Shown here: one piece after another, positions 25,033-34,938 of the stretch | Numbering within the stretch: the stretch's first letter is position 1 | Layout: every line of letters begins with the position of its first letter | DNA from: an uncultured Ligilactobacillus sp. | GTDB taxonomy: Bacteria > Bacillota > Bacilli > Lactobacillales > Lactobacillaceae | Direction of reading: 5' to 3' | NCBI GenBank assembly: GCA_934215475.1 | Contig: CAKPZY010000009.1 | Coordinates: 1-54,377, forward strand | DNA length: 54,377 bases | Translations under genes and position numbers: made by a program | The notes under the pieces: generated by a model | Database searches by the model: none | What the model was told of the DNA's origin: nothing | What the model saw: only the letters and a program-made list of their open reading frames with translations

Positions 25033-26661
25033 ATGAGGAGAAAAAAAGTTGGCAAGTTTTTAATGGCGATGGTCATTGGGGTGTTTTTACTAGCCGGATA
25101 TTCTAATCATAAATCCGCCAAAACGCAAAAGAACATTACCATTATGACTCAAGGCGACTTGCAGTCGTTAGACACTACCGCTGTTGCCGACATCCCCATG
25201 TGGGATATGTTGACTCAGACATCAGAAGGCCTTTACCGGGTTGACGCTCACAATAAGGTTGTGCCTGCAATAGCTGCTAAAAAAGTCCAGCCCACTAATA
25301 ATGGTAAAAGTTATACTTTTAAATTGAGAGAAAATGCTAAATGGAACAATGGCCAACAGGTAACCGCGAAAGATTTTGTAACGGCGTGGAGGCGTTCTTT
25401 GGATCCTAAAGCCACAGCCGGTTATAGTTTCATTTTTGCTCCTATAAAAAATGCTAGAGAAATCAGTGCTGGCCAAAAATCTGTCCAGACCTTAGGAGCC
25501 ACAGCAACAGATAGTAAAACGCTAAAAATTGAATTGACCTGGGCTGTTCCATATTTTGATAAATTATTGACCTTGCCGATTTTTTTCCCTCAAAATACTA
25601 ATTATATTAAAAGATATGGTAGTAAATATGCTACTAACTCTGCTACCTTCAGCAGTAATGGTCCTTTTATGATCCAAGGTTGGAAAGGAAACAATAAATC
25701 CTGGAATCTAACCAAGAATAAATATTATTACGGTAAAAAAGATATAAAGCTAAACAAGATCAATGTTCAAGTGGTCCAAGATTCGAATACAGCTTATAAT
25801 TTGTACAAAACTAAGAAACTGAATGTTGCGCGGGTCACGGGTTCCACCGCAAAAGGGCTGCACAAAGATTCTGATTTAAAAAGGAATCCAATTGCTAGAA
25901 CTTACTATATAAGTTTCAATATGAGCGGCAAAAGTCCGTTTAGAAATTTGAAAGTCCGCCAAGCACTGAATTTGGCTTTGGATCGTAAACGCTTGACGGA
26001 TAATGTGATCAGTGATGGATCTAAACCAGCATATACTTTTGCCGGCAAAGGGCTGGCTATTGACCCGACAACAAACAAAGACTTTGGTTCTGAAACCAGT
26101 GTTTCGACAAAACGTGATCTAACTAAAGCCAAAAAGCTATGGAATGAAGGTATTAAGGAAGAAGGGCTTGGTGGCAAGCGAGTCAATATCAGTTTGGTCG
26201 CTTATAATGAGATCATTACCAAACAGGTTACGGAATATTTGCAAAGCGTTATTGAAGACAATTTTTTGCACACCTCTGTGACCGTAAACAATGCCATTCC
26301 AAAGGTGTGGATCAATAAGGTCAACAGCGGAGATTTTGGCATCAATTACGTCTTCTGGAATCCTGACTATTCTGATCCCATGAGCAACTTGGAAAACTTT
26401 ACCACTGGAAATCCAAAAAATTATGGTAAATATAATGATGCTTACTATAATCAGCAACTTGACGATGAGCGGTATAAAAATGCCAATTCTCCAGCTAAAT
26501 ATTGGGCGAATATGCGCAACGCTGAGAAAAGGCTAAACGATACATTACCTTTAATTCCAATTTATAACCAAACTGAAAGCTACCTGGTTTCTCCTAAGCT
26601 GAAAGGAGTTGCTTATCATACAGTTGGGCAAAATGATTATACCAGGGCTTATCTCAAATAA
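25033..26661 (+). CDS. OppA-like peptide ABC transporter substrate-binding protein, lipobox cysteine lost
   Basis: A 542-residue member of the SBP_bac_5 family, which binds oligopeptides outside the membrane. The family hallmark is in KVVPAIAAKKV and in YTFKLRENAKWNNGQQVTAKDFVTAW. The N-terminus is a basic start plus hydrophobic core ending in FLLAGYSN, where a lipobox would read LAGC; codon TAT replaces the expected TGT/TGC. The protein is thus predicted not to be lipidated, either uncleaved or secreted. No permease or ATPase genes adjoin, so it is an orphan component. The frame extends to a TTG at 24955; the ATG at 25033, nine bases after GATGAGG, gives the natural signal peptide. Confidence 0.85.
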   Translation: MRRKKVGKFLMAMVIGVFLLAGYSNHKSAKTQKNITIMTQGDLQSLDTTAVADIPMWDMLTQTSEGLYRVDAHNKVVPAIAAKKVQPTNNGKSYTFKLRENAKWNNGQQVTAKDFVTAWRRSLDPKATAGYSFIFAPIKNAREISAGQKSVQTLGATATDSKTLKIELTWAVPYFDKLLTLPIFFPQNTNYIKRYGSKYATNSATFSSNGPFMIQGWKGNNKSWNLTKNKYYYGKKDIKLNKINVQVVQDSNTAYNLYKTKKLNVARVTGSTAKGLHKDSDLKRNPIARTYYISFNMSGKSPFRNLKVRQALNLALDRKRLTDNVISDGSKPAYTFAGKGLAIDPTTNKDFGSETSVSTKRDLTKAKKLWNEGIKEEGLGGKRVNISLVAYNEIITKQVTEYLQSVIEDNFLHTSVTVNNAIPKVWINKVNSGDFGINYVFWNPDYSDPMSNLENFTTGNPKNYGKYNDAYYNQQLDDERYKNANSPAKYWANMRNAEKRLNDTLPLIPIYNQTESYLVSPKLKGVAYHTVGQNDYTRAYLK

Positions 26662-26668
26662 AGTTTCC

Positions 26669-26698
26669 AAAGTGGCCAGAACAAGGGCCGCTTTTTTT
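26669..26698 (+). terminator. Rho-independent terminator
   Basis: AAAGTGGCC (26669-26677) pairs with GGCCGCTTT (26686-26694) with one G-T pair and is followed by a T-run. Confidence 0.88.
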
Positions 26699-27052
26699 GC
26701 CAAAATTATTTTTAAAATGTACAAAAGCCTGCTGAAATTTATTAGCTCAGAAATAAAATTGTCCTGGTCTTAGTCGCTTAATAATTTTGATAAAAGCTAA
26801 CCATAAGAATTGAGGGTTAGGCTTGATGGAAAATCTTCTCGTCTCTTTGGACAGGGTAAACCACTGAAAATGCAGGGATTTAAATTGTATGTGTTTTCCC
26901 TTAAAAAAATGTAGGCTTTTACCCCCAAAAAGTGTAATATAAATAAAGCTTGTGCTTGTGATGCGCACACATGAGTGTCTATTGCAGGTGGCACTAGCTT
27001 GAGCAAATTTTAGAAATCGTGTTGCTCGTTAATAATACAAGGGGGCAAAGCA
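26699..27052. other. Intergenic region upstream of potABCD
   Basis: About 350 bp with no supported gene. One clear structure is a 9-bp hairpin with a single bulge (AAGCTAACC near 26794-26802, GGTTAG plus CTT near 26815-26824). An AT-rich stretch at about 26934-26945 (TGTAATATAAAT) may hold the -10 box of the pot operon. I recognise no riboswitch class. Two reverse frames here look like chance. Confidence 0.4.
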
Positions 27053-28141
27053 GTGAAACAGCCTATTATTTCTTTTAGAAACATCTCACAAAGCTATGAC
27101 AACGACGTTAATATTTTGGAAGATCTGAGTTTCGATTTAGAGGAGGGCAAGTTTTATACTCTGCTTGGCCCTTCAGGTTGTGGAAAAACCACTATTTTAA
27201 AAATGATGGCCGGATTTTTGCAGCTATCTACAGGTGATATATATTTTAAAGGCAGTAGGATCAATGATATTCCGGCAAATAAACGGGAATTCAATACTGT
27301 TTTTCAAGATTATGCATTATTTCCAAATATGGACGTTTTTGGCAACATCGCGTTTAGTTTGAAAATTAAGAAAACACCTAAAAAAGAAATCGAACAAAAG
27401 GTCAAGCGTGCATTGAAATTGGTTCAACTTTCAGGTTATGAAAAACGACAGGTCAAAGAAATGTCTGGCGGACAAAAACAGCGGGTGGCTTTAGCACGTG
27501 CGATAGTAAACGAACCTCAAGTGCTATTGTTGGATGAACCACTTTCTGCACTTGATCATAAGTTGCGCTTGGATATGCAATATGATCTGCGGGAGTTGCA
27601 ACAAAACCTAGGGATCACTTTTGTTTTTGTGACTCATGATCAAGAAGAAGCACTCGCTATGAGTGACGAGATCATTGTTTTGAATAAAGGAAAGATAATT
27701 CAAAGCGGAACACCGGTGGATATATACGATGAACCGGTCAACCACTATGTTGCTGACTTTATCGGAGCCAGTAACATTGTTCCAGCGGTAATGATAGCTG
27801 ATGAATTAGTCGAATTTGGCGGTCACAGGTTTACTTGTGTGGACGGAGGCATGCGGCAAAATGAACCAGTGGAAGCCGTATTACGGCCAGAAGATTTGGA
27901 ACTGACTACCGTAGATAAGGGCAAATTAAAAGTGAAAGTTGACGCTCAGCTTTTTCGGGGAGTGCATTATGAGATAGATTGTTTTGATGAAGCCGGCAAC
28001 GAATGGATCGTTCATTCAACTAAAAAGTCAACACCTGGTCAATGGATCGGCTTGGATTTTGAACCGGACAACGTGCATATTATGCGACTCCACGAGAGTG
28101 AAGCTGATTTTGATGCGCGACTTGAAAGCTATGAGGGATAG
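27053..28141 (+). CDS. potA: Spermidine/putrescine ABC transporter ATP-binding protein
   Basis: A 362-residue ABC ATPase on the inner face of the membrane that powers polyamine import. Walker [10 protein letters not shown] (about residues 38-46), Q-loop in TVFQDYALF, signature [14 protein letters not shown], Walker B VLLLDEP and the H-loop [10 protein letters not shown] are all intact. A C-terminal TOBE-like domain (about 240-350) matches PotA rather than a generic ATPase. The GTG start is seven bases after AAGGGGG. It is the first gene of a tight potABCD operon; unlike many Lactobacillales there is no murB in front. Confidence 0.93.
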   Translation: MKQPIISFRNISQSYDNDVNILEDLSFDLEEGKFYTLLGPSGCGKTTILKMMAGFLQLSTGDIYFKGSRINDIPANKREFNTVFQDYALFPNMDVFGNIAFSLKIKKTPKKEIEQKVKRALKLVQLSGYEKRQVKEMSGGQKQRVALARAIVNEPQVLLLDEPLSALDHKLRLDMQYDLRELQQNLGITFVFVTHDQEEALAMSDEIIVLNKGKIIQSGTPVDIYDEPVNHYVADFIGASNIVPAVMIADELVEFGGHRFTCVDGGMRQNEPVEAVLRPEDLELTTVDKGKLKVKVDAQLFRGVHYEIDCFDEAGNEWIVHSTKKSTPGQWIGLDFEPDNVHIMRLHESEADFDARLESYEG

Positions 28142-28153
28142 GGGGATAGACAA

Positions 28154-28960
28154 ATGCAAAAGATGCGGTCAGTTTTTGCAGTTCCATACACCGCTTGGCT
28201 ATTACTTTTTGTTTTAGCGCCAATTGGGTTAATAATTGGTTATTCATTTCTTGACATTAGCGGACACTTTACTTTGAACAATTACGCCGAATATTTCGGG
28301 TCGGCCAAGTATTTGTTGATGACTTTAAATTCCTTTTGGTATGCATTTTTGATCACTTTAGCCACACTAATTGTTGGCTATCCGGCGGCTTACTTCCTCA
28401 CTCAGTTGAAACACCGCGATTTTTGGCTTTTGCTGGTGATCTTGCCGACATGGATCAGTTTACTGTTAAAAGCCTACGCTTTTATTGGAATATTTGGGAT
28501 ACATGGAGGAGTTAATCAGTTTTTAGGTCTGTTTGGGTTTTCACCACAACAGATCATGTTTACCAATTTCAGCTTTATCTTTGTTTCAGCTTATATTGAA
28601 CTGCCATTCATGATCATGCCCATCTATAATTCGCTGGTGGAAATCGATCCATCCATAGTTTCTGCCAGCTATGATCTGGGGGCTAATAAATGGCAAACTT
28701 TTACTAAAATTATCTGGCCTTGGTCTCTGAATGGTGTTAGCAGTGGGATCCAAGCTATCTTTATACCATCGTTGTCCTTGTTTATGTTGACTAGGCTGAT
28801 TGGCGGAAACCAAGTCATAACGCTGGGGACTGCAGTCGAAGAACACTTTTTGGTGACTCAAAATTGGGGCATGGGTGCTACTATTGGTGTGGTGCTGATT
28901 ATTATCATGTTTTTAGTTATGCGCATGACTAGCGGCAGAAGAAAAGGTGGAAGAAGATGA
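28154..28960 (+). CDS. potB: Spermidine/putrescine ABC transporter permease PotB
   Basis: A 268-residue permease with six membrane helices. The EAA-loop that docks on PotA reads SASYDLGANKWQTFTKIIWP (about residues 171-190). It begins 12 bp after potA and overlaps potC by four bases (ATGA), which indicates translational coupling. It forms the channel with PotC. Confidence 0.92.
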   Translation: MQKMRSVFAVPYTAWLLLFVLAPIGLIIGYSFLDISGHFTLNNYAEYFGSAKYLLMTLNSFWYAFLITLATLIVGYPAAYFLTQLKHRDFWLLLVILPTWISLLLKAYAFIGIFGIHGGVNQFLGLFGFSPQQIMFTNFSFIFVSAYIELPFMIMPIYNSLVEIDPSIVSASYDLGANKWQTFTKIIWPWSLNGVSSGIQAIFIPSLSLFMLTRLIGGNQVITLGTAVEEHFLVTQNWGMGATIGVVLIIIMFLVMRMTSGRRKGGRR

Positions 28961-29784
28961 AAAAAAATAAAATTGCTCATATCTACTTAATATTTGTTTT
29001 TGTTCTTCTTTATTTACCTATCTTTTATTTGATGGGCTTTTCGTTCAATTCTTCGACGACTATGAATAAATTCGCGGGTTTTTCTTGGGTACATTTTCAA
29101 GAGTTGTTTAACGATACGAGATTAATTATTATTTTGCTGCAGACTTTTATCCTAGCATTTTTATCTGCATTAATAGCGACTTTGATCGGGATGTGCGGGT
29201 CTTTGTTGATCAATTATTCAAAAACCCATTTCACAAAAAATAGTTTGCTTTCAGCTAACAATTTATTGCTGGTCTCGCCGGACGTTATTATTGGTGCTAG
29301 TTTTCTGATTTTATTTACTACGGTCGGCCATGTCTTTCAAGGATTTGGCTTGGGTTTTGTCAGCGTTTTGTTAGCTCACATTGCGTTTTCAGTACCAATA
29401 GTTGTGTTGATGATCTTACCGCAATTAAAGAAAATGGATGAAACACTTGTCTTTGCTGCTTATGATTTGGGAGCTAACTCATGGCAGACTCTAACAAATG
29501 TCATTTTGCCTTATTTGACACCAGGCATCATCGCGGGTTACTTTATGGCATTTACGTATTCTTTGGATGACTTTGCTGTGACCTTTTTTGTTACTGGCGG
29601 TGGATTCACAACTTTATCAGTTGAGATCTATTCTAGGGCACGCCAGGGTGTCAGTTTAGAAGTCAATGCCTTGAGTACTCTGGTCTTTATTTTTGCGTTG
29701 ATCTTAGTGGCGGGTTATTACCTGATCAGCAAAGATCAGCCGGTAATAAAGGCTGGCAAAGGGAAAAAGGGGCTGATCAAATGA
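28957..29784 (+). CDS. potC: Spermidine/putrescine ABC transporter permease PotC
   Basis: A 275-residue permease, six helices, paralogous to PotB. The EAA-loop is FAAYDLGANSWQTLTNVILP (about residues 166-185), and VSPDVIIGASFLILF is a typical PotC stretch. It overlaps potB and potD by four bases each, so all four products should be made in step. Confidence 0.92.
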   Translation: MKKNKIAHIYLIFVFVLLYLPIFYLMGFSFNSSTTMNKFAGFSWVHFQELFNDTRLIIILLQTFILAFLSALIATLIGMCGSLLINYSKTHFTKNSLLSANNLLLVSPDVIIGASFLILFTTVGHVFQGFGLGFVSVLLAHIAFSVPIVVLMILPQLKKMDETLVFAAYDLGANSWQTLTNVILPYLTPGIIAGYFMAFTYSLDDFAVTFFVTGGGFTTLSVEIYSRARQGVSLEVNALSTLVFIFALILVAGYYLISKDQPVIKAGKGKKGLIK

Positions 29785-30851
29785 AAAAGTTACGGACCCT
29801 TTTAATAGGGATCATAGTCATTATTGTAGTTTTGGCGATTGGAGTTTATCAGCTCAATAAATCAACGGGTATGTCTGGCGCCCATACTGTGAATATTTAT
29901 AATTGGGGTGATTATTTAGATCCTGCACTTATCCGCAAATTTGAAAAGCAGACAGGTTATAAGGTTAATTATGATACCTTCGATTCCAATGAGGCTATGT
30001 TCACTAAAATCAAGCAAGGCGGAACAGCCTACGACATTGCCGTCCCTAGTGACTACATGACTGAAAAAATGATCAAAGAGCATCTGGTCGAAAAGATTTC
30101 TCGTGGTAAGCTGGTTGGGATAAAAAATATTGGCTCAGATTATCTCGATCAACCATTTGATCCAGGTAACCAGTACTCAGTCCCATATTTTTGGGGAACA
30201 CTCGGGATAATTTATAATGATAAATACTATCAGCGTTCTGATGTTACCCAGTGGTCTTCTCTCTGGCAGCCAAAATTTCACAAACAGATCATGTTTGTAG
30301 ATGGTGCCAGAGAATATATGGGCATTGGCCTGAGTGCGCTCGGGTATTCACTTAACTCGACTAATGCCCGTCATTTAGCAGAAGCTTATGAAAAATTAAA
30401 GCTATTGGCTCCTAATATTAAAGCCATCGCTGCCGATGAGATCAAAATGTATATGGCCGATGAGGAAGGAAAAGTTGCCGTTGAATATTCTGGTGATGCT
30501 TCTGAAATGATAGCAGAAAATTCACATCTCCATTATGTGGTCCCGGCTGAAGGGACAAATGTTTGGTTTGACAACCTGGTTATCCCGCGTTCCGCGCAAA
30601 ATAAGAAAGGTGCCTATGCTTTTATTAACTTTATGTTAGAGCCTGAGAATGCAGCGAAGAATGCTGATTATATTGGTTACTCAACCCCAAATGTCAAAGC
30701 AATGCGCATGTTGCCGCGGCGGGTAAGAGAAGATCATGCTTTTTATCCTACCAAAAAGCAGGTACAAAAGATGGAAGTCTATGAAGACTTAGGGCCAAGT
30801 GAATTACAGAAATATAATGATTTGTATTTAGAGCTTAAAATGAAGCGGTAG
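29781..30851 (+). CDS. potD: Spermidine/putrescine-binding protein PotD, membrane-anchored
   Basis: A 356-residue extracellular polyamine-binding protein. The mature N-terminus VNIYNWGDYLDPALIRKFEK and the later GTLGIIYND are PotD hallmarks. The N-terminal hydrophobic segment (about residues 6-25, IGIIVIIVVLAIGVY) has no lipobox cysteine and no clear cleavage site, so the protein is probably held by an uncleaved helix. It closes the operon; no strong terminator is apparent, only a weak GGTGG/CCAGCC hairpin with T-runs around 30919-30967. Confidence 0.92.
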   Translation: MKKLRTLLIGIIVIIVVLAIGVYQLNKSTGMSGAHTVNIYNWGDYLDPALIRKFEKQTGYKVNYDTFDSNEAMFTKIKQGGTAYDIAVPSDYMTEKMIKEHLVEKISRGKLVGIKNIGSDYLDQPFDPGNQYSVPYFWGTLGIIYNDKYYQRSDVTQWSSLWQPKFHKQIMFVDGAREYMGIGLSALGYSLNSTNARHLAEAYEKLKLLAPNIKAIAADEIKMYMADEEGKVAVEYSGDASEMIAENSHLHYVVPAEGTNVWFDNLVIPRSAQNKKGAYAFINFMLEPENAAKNADYIGYSTPNVKAMRMLPRRVREDHAFYPTKKQVQKMEVYEDLGPSELQKYNDLYLELKMKR

Positions 30852-31263
30852 TCAGTTACAATAGCGCAAAAACGTGACTTTGCCTGAAACTTGCTTGTAT
30901 TTTAGTAATAACACTTCTCATGGTGGCAGAAAAACATTCTTGATGATTTTTTCCAGCCATTTTTTTGTTTTTTACTAGTTGTGAACGATCTAGTTAAATA
31001 AAGAGTTGTTAAATGGTTGTCGGATATATCTATTTTAAGAGATCTTTTATGCGACAATTTTTAGTAGTTATGCATTTTATATGATCTTAAAGTGCTTTAT
31101 ATTCAACCCCCTTACTCCGTTAATTTGATGCTTTTTGAGGTATTACCTCGACTTAAACGATGCTGTTTAGGTTGGAGTGATGCAGTAATTTTGCTATAAT
31201 TAGGAATAACTTATTACAGATGGTCTATGCAGCAAAGACCGTCAAGAAAGCGGTGAACCATGC
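30852..31263. other. Intergenic region with degV promoter
   Basis: About 410 bp without a gene. The last 100 bp hold the degV promoter (31172-31200) and a 7-bp leader hairpin (GATGGTC with GACCGTC, about 31219-31243) close to the ribosome site. The rest is AT-rich with poly-T stretches that may end the pot transcript. Confidence 0.4.
31172..31200 (+). promoter_or_regulatory. Promoter of degV, extended -10
   Basis: TTGGAG (31172-31177), a 17-bp spacer and TATAAT (31195-31200), with TGC directly before the -10 box giving the extended TGNTATAAT form. Confidence 0.75.
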
Positions 31264-32157
31264 ATGAAAACAGCGGTTGTCACTGACTCAGCCAGTTGCT
31301 TAACTCCAGCAGAAATAAAAAAATACCATATTAAAGTTATTCCGATCACAGTAATTTTTGAACGGCAGACATACTTAGAAAATGTCGATATTACGGCAAG
31401 CGAATTCTATAAAAAAATGAAGACCGAAACGTCTCTTCCTTCGACTACCCAAATTACCCCCGGACAAATGCAAGAGGCCTACGATCAATTAGCTCAAGAA
31501 GGATATGATTCTGTGATTAGCATTCATTTATCTTCAGGGATCACTACCTTTTTTCAAAATTTGACTAATTATTTACCAGCAGTCTCCAATATTAAAGTGT
31601 ACCCATTTGATTCAAGGTTAGCTTCAGCCGCAGAGGGTGCCATGGCAAAATTAGCGGTCAGGTTAGTGCATGCTGGTTATCACCCGAAAACAGTCATCGA
31701 AGAGTTAGAAAAATTTCGTGAAACCACCCAAGCATTTCTCGCCGTTGATGACTTGTCACACTTGGTTAGAACGGGACGCTTATCCAACGCCTCTCGCTTT
31801 GTCGGAAGCCTTTTGCGGATCAAACCAGTTTTGACGTTTACCAAAGACGGCAAGATATTGGCACTGCAAAAAGAGCGGACAATGAAACGTGCCTACCAAG
31901 AAATCAAACGAAGGTTCGCGAAAGCTAAGAGAGAAGCAGATTTTCCATTAAGGTTAACGGTGATCCATGCAGGTGCGCCGGGCCTTGAAGAAGAATGGTT
32001 GGAAGATATGCATAACAGTTTCCCAGATGTAGCGATCGAAGCAAGCGAGTTGGGTCCAGTGATCGGTGTGCATGTGGGTGCTGGAACAATGGCCCTTTTG
32101 TGGTGTTATGACTGGGAACAATGGCCGGTCGACGAAACTAAGGTCAAGTTTAAATAG
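31264..32157 (+). CDS. DegV family fatty-acid-binding protein
   Basis: A 297-residue DegV-family protein. The N-terminal VVTDSASCLTP, the middle HLSSGITTFFQN and DDLSHLVRTGRLSNASRFVG are family signatures; the protein holds a fatty acid in a two-domain cleft. In Gram-positives such proteins (FakB) present fatty acids to the FakA kinase for incorporation into lipid. FakA is not in this window. The C-terminal HVGAGTMAL is also typical. It is monocistronic with its own promoter. Confidence 0.9.
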   Translation: MKTAVVTDSASCLTPAEIKKYHIKVIPITVIFERQTYLENVDITASEFYKKMKTETSLPSTTQITPGQMQEAYDQLAQEGYDSVISIHLSSGITTFFQNLTNYLPAVSNIKVYPFDSRLASAAEGAMAKLAVRLVHAGYHPKTVIEELEKFRETTQAFLAVDDLSHLVRTGRLSNASRFVGSLLRIKPVLTFTKDGKILALQKERTMKRAYQEIKRRFAKAKREADFPLRLTVIHAGAPGLEEEWLEDMHNSFPDVAIEASELGPVIGVHVGAGTMALLWCYDWEQWPVDETKVKFK

Positions 32158-32428
32158 AGTCTTTGTACATAATTGCATTATTTTCAATTAAGTGCCTTAT
32201 TCATTTATAAGGTAAATAAATATTAATTCACGCTGACCATTACAAAAATTAAGGTGCTTGGCAAACTGGCATAAAAACTTGCCAAGTACTCTTGTAGTGG
32301 TTATGCATTTTGGGGCTTACTCACTTAAATACTTGCTGATGAGCCTACATTTTTAGGTATAAATTTGTTAGAATATTGTTGTGCGCGACTAAAACAGTCG
32401 CCTTAAAGAGCAAAAAAGGAGCAGTAAA

Positions 32429-33832
32429 ATGAATAAGATCATATCATCATGCACTACGATCCTGGCCGGGAAAAAGGCAACGATCGATGGTTCAACTTTA
32501 GTGGCTCGAAATGAAGATCATAGTGATAAGGCAGAGCCGCAGAAATTTGTCGTGGTCGATCCTAAAGATCAACCTAGGCATTATTCATCCAAGCTTTCGA
32601 AGTTTCAGATCGACTTGTCAAGTGAACCGTTGCGTTATACCGCGACACCAGATGCAGATAATTCACACGGTATCTGGGCTGGAGCTGGGATCAATAGTGA
32701 GAATGTCGCGATGTCAGCAACAGAAACTATCACGACTAATTCGCGGATCTTAGCAGTTGACCCGTTGGTTAAGGATGGCTTTGGTGAAGAGGACATGCCA
32801 ACGATTGTTTTGCCTTATATTCATTCAGCTCGTGAAGGAGTTCAACGGATGGGACAGTTGCTGACTGAGTATGGTACGTATGAGTCTAATGGAATGGCTT
32901 TTTCAGATAAAGATGAAGTCTGGTATTTGGAAACTTTTGGTGGTCATCATTGGGCAGCCCTGCGCATCCCAGATGATGCCTATGTAGTAGTGCCTAATCG
33001 TTTGAGTATCGATCACTTTGATTTTAGTTCTCCGGACACTATGTATTCTGAAGATCTTGAACAGTTGATCAATGATAATTGCATGAACCCTGACGATGGC
33101 GAGTATAATTTACGCCACATCTTTGGTTCAGCTACGATCAAAGATACTCGGTATAATGACCCGCGCGTATGGTATATTCAATCATATTTCACTCCAAGTG
33201 TGGAGCAAGACCCACAGGACCAGGACTTGCCGCTTATTTGTCATGCGGACCGAAAATTGGCAATCGAAGACTTTAAGTGGGCTTTGAGTTCTCATTATCA
33301 AAATACAGTTTTTGACCGCTATGGTGAAGGCGAACTAGAAGATAAGAAGCTCTTTCGGCCTGTTGGTATCAACCGTAACGAAGAAAGCCATATTTTGCAG
33401 ATCAGAAATAAGGTGCCAGAAAAAGTTGCTGCCATTCACTGGCTCGGTTTTGGACCAAACACATTCAATTCATTCGTGCCATTCTTTATTAATATTACTG
33501 ATACCCCAGCCTCATTTAAAGGGGCAACTGCTGAATACGATCCTAATACTGCCTACTGGTTATCCCGGACATTAGGCACATTGGGAGATACGAATTTTTC
33601 TCTTTATGAGGACTTAGGGTCTGCCTTTGAGCAAACTACTATGGCACAGTGCCGCAACGTCGTGGCAAGGATCGATAAAGAGGCACAGACGAGTCAAAAT
33701 ATTGAAGCTTTGTCCACGAAAGCCAATCAAGAAACAGCTGATATTTACATCAAAGAAAGCAAGAAACTGTTAGGTCAGATGGTTAAAGCAGGCTCCGCTA
33801 GAATGAAACTGAAGTTTTCATTGCTTGATTAG
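32429..33832 (+). CDS. pepD: C69 family dipeptidase
   Basis: A 467-residue N-terminal-nucleophile dipeptidase. Cys8 in SSCTTILAGKKATIDGSTL becomes the catalytic N-terminus after removal of the short propeptide, as in lactobacillus PepD. The downstream VARNEDHSDKAEP and MAFSDKDEVWYLETFGGHHW are conserved family stretches. It cleaves dipeptides in the cytosol as the last step of peptide use. AAGGAG is nine bases before the ATG. An upstream inverted repeat around 32253-32290 (GTGCTTGGCAA with TTGCCAAGTAC) lacks a T-run and may be a regulatory hairpin. Confidence 0.92.
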   Translation: MNKIISSCTTILAGKKATIDGSTLVARNEDHSDKAEPQKFVVVDPKDQPRHYSSKLSKFQIDLSSEPLRYTATPDADNSHGIWAGAGINSENVAMSATETITTNSRILAVDPLVKDGFGEEDMPTIVLPYIHSAREGVQRMGQLLTEYGTYESNGMAFSDKDEVWYLETFGGHHWAALRIPDDAYVVVPNRLSIDHFDFSSPDTMYSEDLEQLINDNCMNPDDGEYNLRHIFGSATIKDTRYNDPRVWYIQSYFTPSVEQDPQDQDLPLICHADRKLAIEDFKWALSSHYQNTVFDRYGEGELEDKKLFRPVGINRNEESHILQIRNKVPEKVAAIHWLGFGPNTFNSFVPFFINITDTPASFKGATAEYDPNTAYWLSRTLGTLGDTNFSLYEDLGSAFEQTTMAQCRNVVARIDKEAQTSQNIEALSTKANQETADIYIKESKKLLGQMVKAGSARMKLKFSLLD

Positions 33833-33880
33833 TTAAATATTTTGCCAGTACACTGATTTTAATTTAATACCAACAAGCAA

Positions 33881-33904
33881 AGCTCTCGTTTGGGGGCTTT
33901 TTTG
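33881..33904 (+). terminator. Terminator after pepD
   Basis: AGCTCTC (33881-33887) pairs with GGGGGCT (33892-33898) through C-G and T-G pairs over a 4-base loop, followed by six Ts. Confidence 0.7.
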
Positions 33905-34094
33905 ATTTTCGAGCGATCAAGCACTGATTTTAGCGACAGAACGGAAAATTTTTTTCTTTTGACATAAATGATGTATGATGAAAGTGAAAGGTAGATTTTG
34001 TGGTAGAAATTGCTTTAAATAAGTTTATTTTTACCACGTGACGGATATTTTAATAGTCTGATTTAATAAAGTGTTTTGCGGGGAGGTTTTATTT

Positions 34095-34739
34095 GTGACA
34101 AAAGCAATATCAGTGGCAGAATCACGGGATTTAGACCAAAAGACGATCAACAAAGTGGGTATCCCTTCGATAGTTTTGATGGAACGTGCAGCTTTGAATA
34201 TTTATGCTGACTTGTTAAGTAGTAAGGAACTGGATCTGACAAAGGTTCTGATTTTAGCTGGTAGTGGAAACAATGGCGGTGATGCCTTAGTTGTCGCAAG
34301 ATTGTTAGAGACACACGGTTATGACACTAATATTCTTTTGGTTGGTAACCCTAACCACCGGAGTAAACAGATGGAGAAGCAATTACAGATCTGTGATTAC
34401 TATAGAGTGAAGCATGTTTTTATGAATGATGACCTCACTAAATATACTATGATCGTTGATGGATTGTTTGGCAGCGGATTATCGCGAGATGTTGGCGGTG
34501 ATTTTGCGACGGTGATCGATAACGCAAATGCATCAGGAGTTAAGATCCACGCAGTAGATATCCCTTCCGGATTGAACGGCGATACTGGAGAGGTCATGGG
34601 AACTGCCATCAAGGCAACGAGTACGTCGACAATAGCTTACCCGAAAAAAGGCATGGTTAAACCGGAGGCTAAGCCATATACTGGAAAGATATTTATTGAT
34701 GATGTTGGAATTTATTTGAATGATAAGTACGAAGAGTAA
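34095..34739 (+). CDS. nnrE: NAD(P)H-hydrate epimerase (YjeF N-terminal domain)
   Basis: A 214-residue enzyme that epimerises damaged NAD(P)H hydrate so that a dehydratase can repair it. VLILAGSGNNGGDALVVARLL (about residues 55-75) is the family dinucleotide loop, and DGLFGSGLSRDVGG plus VDIPSGLNGDTGEVMG complete the signature. Only the epimerase domain is present; the ADP/ATP-dependent dehydratase must be elsewhere. A frame opens at 34071, but GGGGAGG at 34080-34086 selects the GTG at 34095, eight bases on. Confidence 0.9.
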   Translation: MTKAISVAESRDLDQKTINKVGIPSIVLMERAALNIYADLLSSKELDLTKVLILAGSGNNGGDALVVARLLETHGYDTNILLVGNPNHRSKQMEKQLQICDYYRVKHVFMNDDLTKYTMIVDGLFGSGLSRDVGGDFATVIDNANASGVKIHAVDIPSGLNGDTGEVMGTAIKATSTSTIAYPKKGMVKPEAKPYTGKIFIDDVGIYLNDKYEE

Positions 34740-34744
34740 TTTAT

Positions 34745-34796
34745 AAAAACACCCTTTTCCATGGCTAAATTAAGCAGTGAAAAAATGGTGTTTTTT
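34745..34796 (+). terminator. Terminator after nnrE
   Basis: AAAAACACC (34745-34753) and GGTGTTTTT (34787-34795) form a 9-bp stem with a long 33-base loop and a T-run. Confidence 0.65.
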
Positions 34797-34868
34797 GTTT
34801 GCATAGAAATTTTGTGTGCGGACATCAAGTTGTCAGCCCAATTTTCAGAATTATACTGTTCCAGTTAC

Positions 34869-34917
34869 TTGACAAGCAGATAAGTCCCTCATATGATATA
34901 TGTAACATATATCATAT
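34869..34917 (+). promoter_or_regulatory. Promoter with perfect 12-3-12 ArsR-type operator
   Basis: TTGACA (34869-34874), a 17-bp spacer and TATGAT (34892-34897). A perfect inverted repeat covers the -10 box: arm ATATGATATATG (34891-34902), a TAA centre and the complementary arm (34906-34917). This is the layout expected of a CzrA/SmtB-type repressor that releases DNA on binding metal. The start codon of the repressor gene is 22 bp downstream. Confidence 0.88.
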
Positions 34918-34938
34918 ATAAAAATATGGAGAACTGAT

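Noticed and set aside
26747..27006. Two overlapping minus-strand frames before potA
   Set aside because: No ribosome sites, opposite to all neighbours, and no recognisable protein features.
29781..29900. Loss of a lipobox in PotD as a second mutated lipoprotein
   Set aside because: The segment has no LAG-like remnant next to the missing Cys; an uncleaved anchor helix is common for PotD in this group.
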